Source: Methanosarcinales archaeon Methan_01 (GTDB lineage Archaea > Halobacteriota > Methanosarcinia > Methanotrichales > Methanotrichaceae). From it: a DNA stretch of 64,000 bases. The stretch spans positions 1 through 64,000 of the forward strand of contig LUYE01000012.1 in the NCBI GenBank assembly GCA_001602645.1. Reading direction: 5' to 3'. Shown piece after piece: positions 17,179-26,454 of the stretch. A program made the position numbers and the translations under genes. The notes under the pieces were generated by a model. It worked only from the letters and a program-made list of their open reading frames with translations. It ran no database searches and was not told the origin of the DNA. Within the stretch, counting starts at the first letter, position 1; every line of letters begins with the position of its first letter.

Positions 17179-17187
17179 AATATATAA
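17179..17187 (-). promoter_or_regulatory. TATA box of the propeller gene
   Basis: Minus-strand TTATATATT, about 25 bases before a predicted transcription start near 17155 and about 50 bases before the start codon at 17130. Confidence 0.55.
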
Positions 17188-17327
17188 GGACTTACCTCCC
17201 GCCCGGAAGCATTCTCCCTTTTAGGTATACTCGCATTATAGATGTGGACAACAAGATCAAATCATGTCGGAGGGGAGATGAAGGGCATTTCCCTGAGCTG
17301 GGGAGGGATGCCAAGAAGGCAAGAGCC

Positions 17328-18431
17328 CTACTTTCCCCGAACCACGATGGTGAGGACGTCCTCGTCGGCGAGGACGTGGTCGAGGCCCACCGATTGGCCC
17401 GGGAACTTGGCGCTCTTCCCCCAGACCTTGGCGTACCGGAAGAGCCGGACGAAGTCCCGGTGGAGGTGCTCGCAGACGGTCCTCACCGTAGACCCATCCA
17501 GGATCACCAGCGGGTCCTTCATGTCCACCTTGTCCCGCTGGGGCTTCAGGTATACCCTGATGAAGCCGAGGGTATCGTATATCAGACATTTCAGCTCCTC
17601 AACGCCGATCTCCTTCTCGACGGATAGGGGTACGAAGTCGTGAGCGATGGTGTTCTTGATATCCTCCCGGACGTCGTCGTACTCGAGGTCGATCTTGTTT
17701 ATGACGGCGATCTTGGGGACGTAGATCCTGTTTCCGGCGAGGAAGTCGACGAGGGTCTCGGTGTCCACGTCCTCCCGGATGGTGATGATCCCGTTGACGA
17801 CCCCGTAGGCCCGGAGGATCTCAGCGATCTCCACCTCGGTCATCTTGGTGAGGGGGACGGTGTTTCTTACGATGATTCCCCCCTTATCCGAGGGGCTGAG
17901 GTGGATGTCGGGAGGGACCTGATCGAGCCTGATCCCAGCCTCGTAGAGCTCCCGCTTCAAGACGTCGAGGCGATAGTTGTATACGTCCCCCATCAGGAGG
18001 ATGATGTCTGCGGCCCTCGCCGCGGTGATCACCTCTCGGCCCCTCCCCTTCCCCTTGGAGGCGCCCTTTATGATGCCGGGCATGTCCAGGATCTGGATCT
18101 TGGCGCCCTTGTACTCCATCACCCCAGGGATCACCTCCAGGGTAGTGAAATGGTAGGCCCCCACCTCGGCGTCCGAACCCGTCAGCCGGTTGAGGAGGCT
18201 CGACTTTCCGACGGAGGGGTAGCCGACGAGGGCCACCGTCGCGTCCCCCGACTTCTTTACGTAATACCCCTTCCCGCCTCCTGCGCCCTTGATCCTCTGG
18301 AGGTCCTGTTGAGCCTTCAGCTTCGCTATCTTGGCCTTCAGCTTTCCTATGTGGTGCTCTGTGGCCTTGTTCTTCTGGGTGTTGAAGATCTCCTCTTCTA
18401 TCGCCTGGATCTGCTCGTCGATCGTCGCCAT
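17328..18431 (-). CDS. Drg-type GTP-binding protein with TGS domain
   Basis: 367 residues from ATG 18431 (MATIDEQIQ). Translation-associated GTPase of the Obg/DRG group. N-terminal helical hairpin (residues 1-45), then G1 GYPSVGKSSLLNRLTG, switch region TTLEVIPGVMEYKG, G3 LDMPGIIKGAS, G4 INKID, and a C-terminal TGS domain (about 285-365: RVYLKPQRDKVDMKDP ... LADEDVLTIV). Length and order match archaeal Drg. An upstream in-frame ATG at 18485 would add an unusual 18-residue extension, so the shorter start is preferred; AGGTTATCG precedes it. It probably acts on ribosomes. It is divergent from rps8e. Confidence 0.93.
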   Translation of the reverse strand: MATIDEQIQAIEEEIFNTQKNKATEHHIGKLKAKIAKLKAQQDLQRIKGAGGGKGYYVKKSGDATVALVGYPSVGKSSLLNRLTGSDAEVGAYHFTTLEVIPGVMEYKGAKIQILDMPGIIKGASKGKGRGREVITAARAADIILLMGDVYNYRLDVLKRELYEAGIRLDQVPPDIHLSPSDKGGIIVRNTVPLTKMTEVEIAEILRAYGVVNGIITIREDVDTETLVDFLAGNRIYVPKIAVINKIDLEYDDVREDIKNTIAHDFVPLSVEKEIGVEELKCLIYDTLGFIRVYLKPQRDKVDMKDPLVILDGSTVRTVCEHLHRDFVRLFRYAKVWGKSAKFPGQSVGLDHVLADEDVLTIVVRGK

Positions 18432-18670
18432 CGATAACCTGCCTTCAAAGGTCCCCGTCTCGCCTTTTCCGCCGGGGATACGCATCTCTCAGCCCCCTGG
18501 GGGCCGCCTAGATATTAATGGTTTGGTTTCTGGGTATGGGATCCCATGGTCGACTTGATCGGAGATCGCTCGGTCCTTCGGGGGGGCTCCCTCCGGGGTA
18601 TGGAGGGATCGAACTAAGCCGATCGTCGGCTATGGAAGGGTCAGCCCTCACCCGAAGCCCCAAGCCAAAA

Positions 18671-18680
18671 GTATAAATAT
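18671..18680 (+). promoter_or_regulatory. TATA box of rps8e
   Basis: GTATAAATAT lies about 40 bases before the ATG at 18717, predicting a leader of about a dozen bases. Confidence 0.55.
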
Positions 18681-18716
18681 CGCCCCTCCATGACTATCCC
18701 CGATCCGGGGTATAGT

Positions 18717-19112
18717 ATGAAGTGGCAAGGCAATTCAAAGAGGAAGTTCACCGGCGGAAGGCTGATCTCAAACCGGGGAAAGCAGAAGCATGAGCTCGGG
18801 AGAGAGGCGGGCGAGCCGAACGTCGACACCACCAGAAAGAAGCAGATCAGGACCAGAGGCGGCAACATCAAGGTAAGGCTCCTCCGATGCGACGCCGCCA
18901 CCGTAGCCGATCCAGTCACCGGCAAGGCCAAGATCGCGAAGATCGAGAGCGTCAAGGACAACGGCGCGAACCTCAACTACATCAGGAGAAACATCATCTC
19001 CAAAGGCGCCATCATAAAGACCGACCTGGGCGATGCGAAGGTCACCAGCAGGCCGGGGCAGGATGGGGTCATCAACGCCGTCCTGATCGCCGAGGGATCC
19101 GCAAAGATCTGA
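18717..19112 (+). CDS. rps8e: 30S ribosomal protein S8e
   Basis: 131 residues starting MKWQGNSKRKFTGGRL, the classic S8e start, so the ATG at 18717 is preferred over one at 18690. Other family signs: KQKHELGREAGEP, RGGNIKVRLLRCDAATVADP, NLNYIRRNIISKGAIIKT and the Gly-rich C-terminus RPGQDGVINAVLI. It binds the small ribosomal subunit. An archaeal/eukaryotic protein, it marks the host as archaeal. The DUF1922 gene follows after eight bases. Confidence 0.97.
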   Translation: MKWQGNSKRKFTGGRLISNRGKQKHELGREAGEPNVDTTRKKQIRTRGGNIKVRLLRCDAATVADPVTGKAKIAKIESVKDNGANLNYIRRNIISKGAIIKTDLGDAKVTSRPGQDGVINAVLIAEGSAKI

Positions 19113-19120
19113 TCATTTTG

Positions 19121-19330
19121 ATGTACCTGATATTCAGGTGTTCCAGGTGCGGGCGCCACCTATATGCGGAGGATGGCGCCGCCACCAGAGCCTGCCCCTG
19201 TGGGAGGCGGATCAGGCTCGATGGGGTGAGGGTCCTCTCCCGAGCAAAGGACGAGCGAGAGGCCGGAGACCAGGTGAGAGCCCTCCAGATGGCGGGGCGG
19301 CAGACGACAGGATTTTCCCCGGCAGGCTGA
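19121..19330 (+). CDS. DUF1922 zinc-ribbon protein
   Basis: 69 residues starting MYLIFRCSRCGRHLYA. Two Cys pairs (CSRC and CPCG, the second in ATRACPCGRRIRL) form a zinc ribbon typical of DUF1922, a small archaeal family whose function is unknown; a nucleic-acid or translation link is often assumed from its ribosomal neighbours. It lies eight bases after S8e on the same strand and is probably co-transcribed. No clear ribosome-binding site is seen, so coupling to S8e is likely. The C-terminal third is charged and less family-like. Confidence 0.8.
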   Translation: MYLIFRCSRCGRHLYAEDGAATRACPCGRRIRLDGVRVLSRAKDEREAGDQVRALQMAGRQTTGFSPAG

Positions 19331-19463
19331 TCCTCTCTGAAGGCCCCAATCTGGAGGCCGATGGACCGGTCTCCCGCCGGGCGAGCCCCTCGCCTGGCCG
19401 AAGTCCTCAAGCCTCCGGCCGAGGGGAGGCCCGGCCGCCGCCTCAGCCAGCGATGGGGTTCAA

Positions 19464-19476
19464 TAACTATATAAGC
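19464..19476 (+). promoter_or_regulatory. TATA box of the small secreted protein gene
   Basis: TAACTATATAAGC is some 35-45 bases before the TTG start at 19509. Confidence 0.5.
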
Positions 19477-19508
19477 CTCCAGGAAGAGCCCCCGACCGGG
19501 GTGATAAA

Positions 19509-19898
19509 TTGTCGGAAGGGCACTTTAAAGCGTCTATGGTGATGGCCACGGCCTTGTTCCTGGCCCTATCGGGACCTCTTGCCTCCTCCACCCTCTGGAG
19601 CTCGGGGATTTACGGCCTCGGATACGGCTCCGTCTCTTGGCCTTCGATGAAGGCCGGGACGGGTGAGGAGATCGTCCAGCTCGGGAGCTACGGCATACCG
19701 ACGGCCCGGGCATCAACGGTGCCGGTCGTCCAGATAGGAAACTACACCGTCGAGAACGTCACCACTGCGGAAACCTCAGGGTCCGTCCAGCTGAGCGGCT
19801 ACTACCAGAACATGGGAAGCTTTACGAACATATACTTCCGGCCGATCCTCGGCGGCAGCTTCGGCAGCGGCGGTAGCAGCGGATGCTGCGGCGGCTGA
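19509..19898 (+). CDS. Small secreted protein with Gly/Ser-rich CysCys C-terminus
   Basis: 129 residues. Signal peptide at about 10-26 (MVMATALFLALSGPLASS). The mature part is short and rich in Gly, Ser, Tyr and Val (SGIYGLGYGSVSW, VQIGNYTVENVTT, VQLSGYYQNMGSFTN) and ends GGSSGCCGG. Start is TTG at 19509 with GGGGTGAT just upstream. A hairpin and T-run follow the stop. I do not recognise a family. The adjacent cysteines at the end could bind metal or cross-link in the envelope; that is speculation. Confidence 0.65.
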   Translation: MSEGHFKASMVMATALFLALSGPLASSTLWSSGIYGLGYGSVSWPSMKAGTGEEIVQLGSYGIPTARASTVPVVQIGNYTVENVTTAETSGSVQLSGYYQNMGSFTNIYFRPILGGSFGSGGSSGCCGG

Positions 19899-19910
19899 TC
19901 CCTCCATAGT

Positions 19911-19940
19911 GAGGGGGCGGCCTCCCATTTTTTTATCTTT
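19911..19940 (+). terminator. Probable terminator
   Basis: GAGG and CCTC can pair around a G/C-rich loop and are followed by ATTTTTTTATC, 13 bases after the stop of the small secreted gene. Confidence 0.55.
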
Positions 19941-20012
19941 CCGGATGGCGGCATCGGAGCTCGGCGCCATAATTCGCATATCCAGCTTGGCCCCGATCCT
20001 CCAGGCCGGATC

Positions 20013-20981
20013 TCAGATCCACCTATAGTGCAGCAGGACCTCAGGGACGAAGTCGTGGAGGAGGCTGTTCTCGACGTAGCCGAAGAAGAGGCAGCCTTCG
20101 CACTCCCGGACGATCTCCTCCCGCCTCCTCTTCGACGCCTCCCAGACGGAGGCGAGGCCCTGAGATACGTTCCCCAGGGCCTCCTTGTGGACCCTGCAGG
20201 CCTGGACCGTCCCGTCGGAGGCGACGGAGAGGACGATCTCGGGGGCGTGACACCTGAAATCCGGCCTCTGGTCTCGGACCATCTTGAGGTAGGTGACCGA
20301 GTTTATGATCGGCTCGCCTCTCCTCTTCATATCGATCAGATCTTCGATCGACCGCCGGTACCCGGGGAGGTCAGCTTCCCTGATCCTAAAGTCGTCCAAG
20401 GCCCCCCCCTCCCCCAGACGGATCGGCTCAAAGGAGACGAGGGCGCCGAGCTCCTTCGCGAGGCGGACGATCTCCGAGAGCTCCCCGAGGTTCTTTCTGC
20501 TGATGACGCAGTTGATCATCACCCTGTGGCCGGCCCTCCGGGCGGCCCTGATCCCCTCGAGGACCGGATCCAGGGGAGCCCCCCGGATCTCCTTATAGGA
20601 GCCGATCCCGTCGACGGAGACGGATAAAAGGTCGAGGTCGGATAAGTCGCCTACCCTCTCGGCGAGAAGGGCGCCGTTGGTGATGAGGGAGGTGACCATC
20701 CCCAGGGCCTTGGCGTGGCGGAGTATGGCAGGAAGGTCGGGCCGGAGGAGGGGCTCGGCGGTCCAGGCGTTGTAGACCCCGATCCCAAAGGATCCCGCAT
20801 CGTCGAGCATCGCGAACACCTCGTCGGCGGTCATCTCCCGGCCGGGGGTCCGCCAGTACTCGCAGAAGGGGCAGCGGAGGTTACACCGGGCGTTGATCCC
20901 GTGGGATAGGACAAACGGCCTCCTCCTCACCCTCATCTGGACGAGGGCCTTGATGGCGATCTCTGGGTTGAAGGAGGTCAT
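20013..20981 (-). CDS. Radical SAM protein with SPASM-like tail
   Basis: 322 residues. The iron-sulfur motif CNLRCPFC is at about 33-40, followed by MTADEVFAMLDDAG and TAEPLLRPDLP, SLITNGALL and SVDGIGSYKEIRG, all usual for a radical SAM TIM barrel. The last third has extra cysteines (FRCHAPEIVLSVASDGTVQACRVH and ECEGCLFFGYVENS), which fits an auxiliary cluster of the SPASM/twitch type. It starts 17 bases after lysA on the same strand, so the two are probably co-transcribed. The substrate cannot be told; the overall pattern resembles HpnH-like or peptide-modifying enzymes, but no peptide substrate is seen next to it. Confidence 0.8.
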   Translation of the reverse strand: MTSFNPEIAIKALVQMRVRRRPFVLSHGINARCNLRCPFCEYWRTPGREMTADEVFAMLDDAGSFGIGVYNAWTAEPLLRPDLPAILRHAKALGMVTSLITNGALLAERVGDLSDLDLLSVSVDGIGSYKEIRGAPLDPVLEGIRAARRAGHRVMINCVISRKNLGELSEIVRLAKELGALVSFEPIRLGEGGALDDFRIREADLPGYRRSIEDLIDMKRRGEPIINSVTYLKMVRDQRPDFRCHAPEIVLSVASDGTVQACRVHKEALGNVSQGLASVWEASKRRREEIVRECEGCLFFGYVENSLLHDFVPEVLLHYRWI

Positions 20982-20997
20982 AGTCGCCGCCTCGCGC

Positions 20998-22281
20998 TCA
21001 CTTCAGAAGCCTCGCCGGGACGATCTGCCCCAAGAGGAGGACGCTTTGGTCCTCGCCCCGGCGGATAAGCTCGGTGCGGCCGCCGTTCACCAGGACCTCG
21101 GGGCAGCGGGGCTGGCCGTTGTAGACCGAGGCCATGGAGAAGCCGTAGGCTCCGGCGTCGAGCATCGCGATGAGGTCGCCACGCTCGACCTTGGGAAGCT
21201 CCCGATCCTTTGCCAGGACGTCCCCGCTCTCGCAGATCGGGCCGACGACGGTGTACCTCTCCTCCGCCTCCCCATCCGCCCGGTTTGCGACGACGACGTG
21301 ATGGTAGGCGTCGTAGAGCATCGGCCTCGCCAGGAGGTTGAAGCCGGCGTCGACGCCGACGAAGTTGACATGGGCCCTCTTGACGACGTTGACCCTGGTG
21401 AGGAAGAGGGTGGAGTCGGCGACGATGCTTCGCCCCGGCTCCAGGATCATCCTCGGGCTTATCCCGAGCCTCTGGCACCCCTCCTCGAAGATCGGCGTGA
21501 TGCCGGATGCCAGCTCCGACGGCGTCGGGGCCTTCGTCCCGGGGGTGTAAGGTATGCCGAGACCGCCGCCGAAGTCGATCATATCTATGGTGCCCCCGAC
21601 CTCGACGATCCGGCCGACAAGCTCCATCATCCTCGCCGCCGCCTCGACGAAGGGGGAGGTTTCGAGGATCTGGGAGCCGATGTGGCAGTGGAGGCCGACG
21701 GGGGTGACCCCCTCGAGGCCCATGGCAGTTCTATAGACCTCCACGACCTCCTGCCAGGGGATCCCGAACTTGGAGGTCTTCAGGCCGGTGGCGATCTTGG
21801 GATGGGTCTTGGCGGAGACGTCGGGGTTCACCCGGAAGGCCACCTGGGCCTCCTCCCCGATCTCTCGAGCCACCTCATCGATGGTCAGAAGCTCGTCCAG
21901 GGAGTCGGCGGAGATCCGGACGCCAGCCTCCAGGGCCATCTCCAGCTCCACCCTCCTCTTCGAGTTGCCGTTGAAGAGGACCTTCTCTCTGGGGATCCCC
22001 GCCATCCGCACCAGAGAGAGCTCCCCGGCGGAGAAGACGTCCGCCCCCAGCCCCTCCTCCGCCAGAATCCGGAGGAGGGCCAGGTTACCGTTCGCCTTGA
22101 CGGCGAAGTAGATATCCGCCTTGGGGAAGGCCTCCCGGTAGGCCCGTCCGTTCGCCCTCAGCCGAGCCTCGCTCGTCACGTAAAGGGGGGTTCCGAAATC
22201 CTCGGCGATATCGACGACGTCGACCCCGTCGATCAGAAGGTGGCCCCCTTCCGCCCTCAGGTGATCCTTCGTCCCGAACAT
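20998..22281 (-). CDS. lysA: Diaminopimelate decarboxylase
   Basis: 427 residues. Last step of lysine synthesis: meso-diaminopimelate to lysine plus CO2. PLP-binding Lys in YFAVKANGNLALLRIL (about residue 62), the HCHIGSQI loop, the FGGGLGIPY phosphate loop, EPGRSIVADS, and the catalytic GPICESGDVLAKDRELP and GAYGFSMASVYNGQPRCPEVLV near the C-terminus. Length is normal for the family. It is followed by a radical SAM gene. On the other strand a long open frame of 466 codons covers it and is a shadow. Confidence 0.97.
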   Translation of the reverse strand: MFGTKDHLRAEGGHLLIDGVDVVDIAEDFGTPLYVTSEARLRANGRAYREAFPKADIYFAVKANGNLALLRILAEEGLGADVFSAGELSLVRMAGIPREKVLFNGNSKRRVELEMALEAGVRISADSLDELLTIDEVAREIGEEAQVAFRVNPDVSAKTHPKIATGLKTSKFGIPWQEVVEVYRTAMGLEGVTPVGLHCHIGSQILETSPFVEAAARMMELVGRIVEVGGTIDMIDFGGGLGIPYTPGTKAPTPSELASGITPIFEEGCQRLGISPRMILEPGRSIVADSTLFLTRVNVVKRAHVNFVGVDAGFNLLARPMLYDAYHHVVVANRADGEAEERYTVVGPICESGDVLAKDRELPKVERGDLIAMLDAGAYGFSMASVYNGQPRCPEVLVNGGRTELIRRGEDQSVLLLGQIVPARLLK

Positions 22282-22318
22282 ACCTATGGATGAAGGGGCC
22301 AGGGGCGTAAAATCTTTT

Positions 22319-22846
22319 TCATGGCTTTCCGCTGGCGAGATCTCGGCCCGGCCCTTCGGAGGTCGCGGGAGAGGGGATCATCGCCACCTCCACCCCCGCC
22401 TGCTCCAAGAACCGGAGCGCCTCGTCGTCGGGGTAGGGATTGCCGTAGACGACCCTTTTGATCTGGGAGTTGATGATGATCTTGGCGCAGAGGATGCAGG
22501 GCTGGTGGGTGCAGTAGAGGGTGGCGCCGCTGGTGCTGACGCCGTGGATCGCCGCCTGGATGATGGCGTTCTGCTCGGCGTGGACGGCCCGGCAGAGCTC
22601 ATGACGAAAGCCGCTCTCGACGTTCTCGCGGCGGCACCCGGCCTCGAGGCAGTGGGGGAGGCCCGTAGGGGCGCCGTTGTACCCGGTGGAGAGGATCCTC
22701 TTCTCCCTCACCAGGACGGCGCCGACCTGGTGTCTGAGACAGGTGGAACGGGATGCGACCACCCTCGCTATCTCCATGAAGTACTCGTCGAGGGAGGGCC
22801 TTTCCATGGCCTCGGCTTTGAGCCGATCCGATATCACTCTTTCCAT
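22319..22846 (-). CDS. Deoxycytidylate (dCMP) deaminase family protein
   Basis: 175 residues from ATG 22846 ([10 protein letters not shown]), preferred because TTTGAGG lies just upstream; an ATG at 22807 is also possible and a longer frame from 23020 runs into the lysS promoter region. Zinc-dependent deaminase: [25 protein letters not shown], catalytic HAEQNAI and the metal ligands PCILCAK. Converts dCMP to dUMP for thymidylate synthesis; ComEB-type homologues share the fold. It is divergent from lysS with about 160 bases between the two starts. Confidence 0.92.
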   Translation of the reverse strand: MERVISDRLKAEAMERPSLDEYFMEIARVVASRSTCLRHQVGAVLVREKRILSTGYNGAPTGLPHCLEAGCRRENVESGFRHELCRAVHAEQNAIIQAAIHGVSTSGATLYCTHQPCILCAKIIINSQIKRVVYGNPYPDDEALRFLEQAGVEVAMIPSPATSEGPGRDLASGKP

Positions 22847-23008
22847 TCCAGCCTCAAAACTTCTTTCACCAACGCCAACCCGGCCCAGCTCCGCCCTGCT
22901 GCCCGCTCCGCCATCCTGCAACATCCTGCCGTCCCTCCCGCGGGGCAGCCTGGCGGGGACGGCCGAGGGCGGAAAGTTAATATCACCATCTCGATCGATG
23001 GAGAGGCC

Positions 23009-24502
23009 ATGACGATTCATTGGGCCGACGTGGCGGCCGAGAAGCTAGCGGATGGTGGCCCCCATACGGTGGCTACGGGGATCACCCCTTCCGGCCAGAT
23101 CCACCTCGGCAATATGCGGGAGGTCATGACCGCCGACGCCGTCTTTCGGGCGCTCCTCGATCGGGGGTGCGACGCCCGACTGATATACATCGCCGATACC
23201 TACGACCCCCTCCGGAGGCTCTACCCGTTCCTGCCGAAGAGCTTCGAGGAGCATGTGGGTAAGCCTTTATCGGAGATCCCCTGCCCCGAGGGCTGCTGCG
23301 AGAGCTACGCAGACCACTTCCTCCTCCCCTTCTTCGAATCCCTGGAGAGGCTGGGGATCAGGCCCGAGGTTTACCGGGCGGACAGGATGTACAAGGACGG
23401 CCACTACGTCGACGCCATCAAGGCAGCCCTCCTCAGGAGGGACGAGATCGCCAAGATCCTGAAGGAGGTCTCCGGTCGGGACCTCCCCGCCGGCTGGTCT
23501 CCCCTGGACGCCATCTGCGAGAGCTGTGGGAGGCTGAACAGCACGAAGGTGACGGGATTCGACCTCGACGGCGAGACGGCCGACTACGTCTGCCGATGCG
23601 GCCATGCGGGGACGACGAGCTTCCGGGGCGGAGGAAAGCTCGCCTGGAGGATCGACTGGCCCGCCCGGTGGTCGATCCTGAAGGTGACGGTGGAGCCCTT
23701 CGGAAAAGACCACGCCACCTCCGGGGGGTCTTACGACACCGGCAAGAGGATCTCCGAGGAGGTCTACGGGTACCCCGCCCCCTACCCCGTCGTCTACGAG
23801 TGGATCCACCTGAAGGGGAAGGGGGCGATGCACTCCTCCACCGGGATCGTCGTGACGATCAGGGACATGCTGGACGTCGTCCCGCCGGAGGTCCTCCGCT
23901 ACCTGATCATCAGGACGAAGCCCGAGAAGCATATCGAGTTCGACCCCGGCCTCCCCCTCCTCTCCCTCATCGAGGAGTACGACCGCCGGGCGGGGGAGGA
24001 GAGGGCTATCGAGCTATCGAAGGTCGGGGAGGAGCCGCCGTCCGCCATACCCTACCGGCACATGGTGACGGCGGTCCAGATCGCCGGAGGCGACCAAAAG
24101 ATGCTGATGGAGGTCCTGAAGAGGAGCGGCTACGACACCTCAGAGCGGGACCGGATCCTATCCCGGGCCGCCAACGTCAGGGCCTGGCTCGACAGGTACG
24201 CCCCGCCTTTCGTCAAGTTCCAGCTCCAGGACGCCCTGCCGGCGAAGATCAAGAACGTCGAACCCGGGCTCCGGGAGGCCCTGGGCGCCCTGGCGGAGAG
24301 GATCGAGGGTAAGACCGCCGAGGAGATCCACAACGAGGTCTACGCCGTCGCCGAGGAGAGGGGGATCGAAGCAAAGATGCTCTTCAGCGCGATATACGTC
24401 GCCTTCCTGGGGCAGAAGCAGGGGCCGAAGGCCGGATGGTTTTTGGCGAGCCTCGACAAAAAATTCGTCAGGGAGAGGCTCCTCGCAGCCTCCGCCGATT
24501 AG
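23009..24502 (+). CDS. lysS: Lysyl-tRNA synthetase, class I
   Basis: 497 residues from ATG 23009 ([16 protein letters not shown]). An apparent N-terminal extension back to 22286 is a shadow over the deaminase gene. Class I signature HLGN in [15 protein letters not shown], and a KMSKS-like loop in [12 protein letters not shown]. Zinc-finger cysteines occur at CESCGRL and CRCGHAG. The C-terminal helical domain binds the tRNA anticodon. Class I LysRS is typical of archaea and some bacteria; it charges tRNA-Lys. Length is typical. Confidence 0.96.
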   Translation: MTIHWADVAAEKLADGGPHTVATGITPSGQIHLGNMREVMTADAVFRALLDRGCDARLIYIADTYDPLRRLYPFLPKSFEEHVGKPLSEIPCPEGCCESYADHFLLPFFESLERLGIRPEVYRADRMYKDGHYVDAIKAALLRRDEIAKILKEVSGRDLPAGWSPLDAICESCGRLNSTKVTGFDLDGETADYVCRCGHAGTTSFRGGGKLAWRIDWPARWSILKVTVEPFGKDHATSGGSYDTGKRISEEVYGYPAPYPVVYEWIHLKGKGAMHSSTGIVVTIRDMLDVVPPEVLRYLIIRTKPEKHIEFDPGLPLLSLIEEYDRRAGEERAIELSKVGEEPPSAIPYRHMVTAVQIAGGDQKMLMEVLKRSGYDTSERDRILSRAANVRAWLDRYAPPFVKFQLQDALPAKIKNVEPGLREALGALAERIEGKTAEEIHNEVYAVAEERGIEAKMLFSAIYVAFLGQKQGPKAGWFLASLDKKFVRERLLAASAD

Positions 24503-24602
24503 ATCGGATCCGGATGGTAAGGGGTCGCAGAAGATGGCGACGGATCGCAGCAGATCGAGGGGAGAGACGATGGCCCAGGGCGACAGAGAAGGAGGCGGCA
24601 TC

Positions 24603-25052
24603 ATGAGGGAGGGAACGGAGGATAAGATCGCCGTCTACCTCGCCGGCCCCCTCTTCAGCCGCGCCGAGATGGAGGGGGCAAGATCTCTGAAGAGGGAGAT
24701 GGAGGCGGCCTTCGGCGACAGGATCGAGGTGGTCTGGCCCTTCGAGGTCGCCTCCGGATCGAAGGGGGAGATCTTCCGGGCGAACCTGGCGGCCCTGAGC
24801 CGGTCTCCCCTGATGGTGGCGATCCTGGACGGCGCCGCCGTCGACGACGGGACCGCCTGGGAGGTGGGCTGCCACTTCGCCCTCTTCGGCCGGCGGGCGA
24901 TCGGGATCAGGACCGACATCCGTCGGGCCGGGGAGGCCCCCGACTCGAGGGTGAACCTGATGATAGAGGAGGCCTGCAGGGCGGTGGTCGGGGACCTGGG
25001 GGGGCTCCTCCGGGAGCTGGCAGCCGCCCTGGAGGAGATCAAGCCACGATAG
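24603..25052 (+). CDS. Nucleoside 2-deoxyribosyltransferase-like protein
   Basis: 149 residues. The start (DKIAVYLAGPLFSRAEMEGAR) with the GP loop, the SRSPLMVAILDGAAVDDGTAWEVGCHFALFGR stretch with catalytic Asp/Glu candidates, and the closing NLMIEEACRAVVGDLGGL match the nucleoside 2-deoxyribosyltransferase fold. It would exchange bases on deoxynucleosides or hydrolyse deoxynucleotides. The ATG at 24603 follows GGAGG by eight bases; two upstream in-frame starts are weaker. It is downstream of lysS, with a phosphoesterase gene after it, and these may form one transcript. Confidence 0.75.
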   Translation: MREGTEDKIAVYLAGPLFSRAEMEGARSLKREMEAAFGDRIEVVWPFEVASGSKGEIFRANLAALSRSPLMVAILDGAAVDDGTAWEVGCHFALFGRRAIGIRTDIRRAGEAPDSRVNLMIEEACRAVVGDLGGLLRELAAALEEIKPR

Positions 25053-25088
25053 TTGAACGCCATGGGACCAAGCTCCAAAACCGGTTGA

Positions 25089-25871
25089 ATGACGACGGCA
25101 AGGCCGATCCCCAACGAGCCCCTCCTCCTGGTGGAGGGGAGACGCCGAGGGCTGGTGGCCGCAGACCTCCACATAGGGATAGAGCACCAGCTCTGGCTCG
25201 GCGGCGCCAGCGTCCCGAGCCAGACCGGAAAGATGCTGGCGGGGCTCAGGCTCCGGGCGGAGGAGGTCGAGCCCGACCGAGTCATCCTCCTTGGGGACGT
25301 CAAGCACAACCTCCCCTGGACCTCCTTTCAGGAGAAGGGCGAGGTCCCCTCCTTCCTCAAGGCGCTATCAGAGGTTGCGAAAGTGGAGGTCATCGCCGGA
25401 AACCACGACATCGGGATCAATGAACTCGCCCCGCCGGGGGTAGTCGTCCACCCCCCCACGGGGGCGGTCATCGACTCCGTCGGCTACTTTCACGGCCACA
25501 CCTGGCCCGACCCGGAGGTCTTCGAGGCGGAGATCCTGGTGGCCTCCCACCTCCACCCAGCGGTGAGGCTCGCCGACCGGATCGGCTCCGGCCCCCCCGA
25601 GAGGGCGTGGGTGAGGACGCCCCTATCCAAGGAGGGGCTGAGGGAGGAGTACGGCCGGGATATCGAGGGGCCCGAGATGACGATCGTCCCCGCCTACAAC
25701 CCCCTCTGCGGGGGCTACCCCCTCGACGCCGTCACCCGGGAGGACCGGGGGCCGATCCCGAGGATGGCCCGCCTCGACCTCGCCAGGGTCTACCTCCTGG
25801 ACGGGACAGACCTCGGAAGGCTCGACCGGATAAGGCTCGTCCAGGCGAAGAGGACCGGAAGGCTCCGCTAA
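25089..25871 (+). CDS. Metallophosphoesterase (calcineurin-like fold)
   Basis: 260 residues. Metal-binding motifs in order: AADLHIG (about 24-30), LLGDVKHNLPW (about 66-76), AGNHDIGINE (about 101-110), FHGHTWPD and SHLHPAVRL. This order matches the archaeal YbbF/Mre11-related phosphoesterases that sit near nucleotide genes. The active site appears complete. Substrate unknown. The gene lies 36 bases after the deoxyribosyltransferase-like gene on the same strand. Confidence 0.85.
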   Translation: MTTARPIPNEPLLLVEGRRRGLVAADLHIGIEHQLWLGGASVPSQTGKMLAGLRLRAEEVEPDRVILLGDVKHNLPWTSFQEKGEVPSFLKALSEVAKVEVIAGNHDIGINELAPPGVVVHPPTGAVIDSVGYFHGHTWPDPEVFEAEILVASHLHPAVRLADRIGSGPPERAWVRTPLSKEGLREEYGRDIEGPEMTIVPAYNPLCGGYPLDAVTREDRGPIPRMARLDLARVYLLDGTDLGRLDRIRLVQAKRTGRLR

Positions 25872-25902
25872 AGTTATATCCCCGGGGGTTCTGGACGAAG
25901 CC

Positions 25903-26454
25903 ATGGAAGAGAGAGCGAGGCTTTTGGAGCTCCTAAGGACGAGGGCGCTCCGGGTGAGGAGGATCACCCTCTCATCGGGGAAGACGAGCGACTACTACGT
26001 CGACGCCCGGGAGGTCGTCCTCCACCCCGAAGGGGCGTACCTGACGGGAAGGCTCCTCCTCGAGTTGATCGACCCCGAGGCGGTGGCCGTCGCCGGGATG
26101 ACCCTGGGGGCGGACCCGATCGTGACGGCGATATCCATCGTCGGCCACCTCCAAGGGCGAGACCTCTCGGCTTTGATCATAAGAAAGGAGCCGAAGGGGC
26201 ACGGGACGGGGAAGTTTGTGGAAGGACCGACCCTCCCTGAGGGGTCGAAGGTGGCGGTAGTCGACGACGTCGTCACCACCGGCTCGTCTCTGATAAAGTC
26301 GATTGAGCGGCTTCGGGGCGAGGGGTACCGGCCGGTCCAGGTTCTCGCCATCCTCGACCGGGAGGAGGGAGGAAGGGAGAGGCTGGAGGCCTCTGGTTAC
26401 AGCCTGAAGTCCCTCTTCACCAGGGAGGACCTCCTCGTAAGATCGGGGCCTTAG
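25903..26454 (+). CDS. pyrE: Orotate phosphoribosyltransferase
   Basis: 183 residues. Converts orotate and PRPP to orotidine 5'-phosphate in pyrimidine synthesis. Signs: ITLSSGKTSDYYVDAREV near the start, AGMTLGADPIVTAIS, ALIIRKEPKGHGTGKFVEG (the flexible catalytic loop) and the PRPP motif VAVVDDVVTTGSS at about 121-133. A TATA-like AGTTATATC at about 25873-25881 lies about 25 bases before the ATG, so the message may be leaderless. It converges with the next gene, sharing four bases at the stops. Confidence 0.95.
   Translation: MEERARLLELLRTRALRVRRITLSSGKTSDYYVDAREVVLHPEGAYLTGRLLLELIDPEAVAVAGMTLGADPIVTAISIVGHLQGRDLSALIIRKEPKGHGTGKFVEGPTLPEGSKVAVVDDVVTTGSSLIKSIERLRGEGYRPVQVLAILDREEGGRERLEASGYSLKSLFTREDLLVRSGP

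Noticed and set aside
20893-22293. 466-codon open frame on the plus strand
   Set aside because: Antisense shadow of lysA, rich in Asp, His and Gly, no recognisable domain.
22286-23008. N-terminal extension of lysyl-tRNA synthetase
   Set aside because: It overlaps the deaminase gene on the other strand and is absent from the family; the ATG at 23009 fits the family start.
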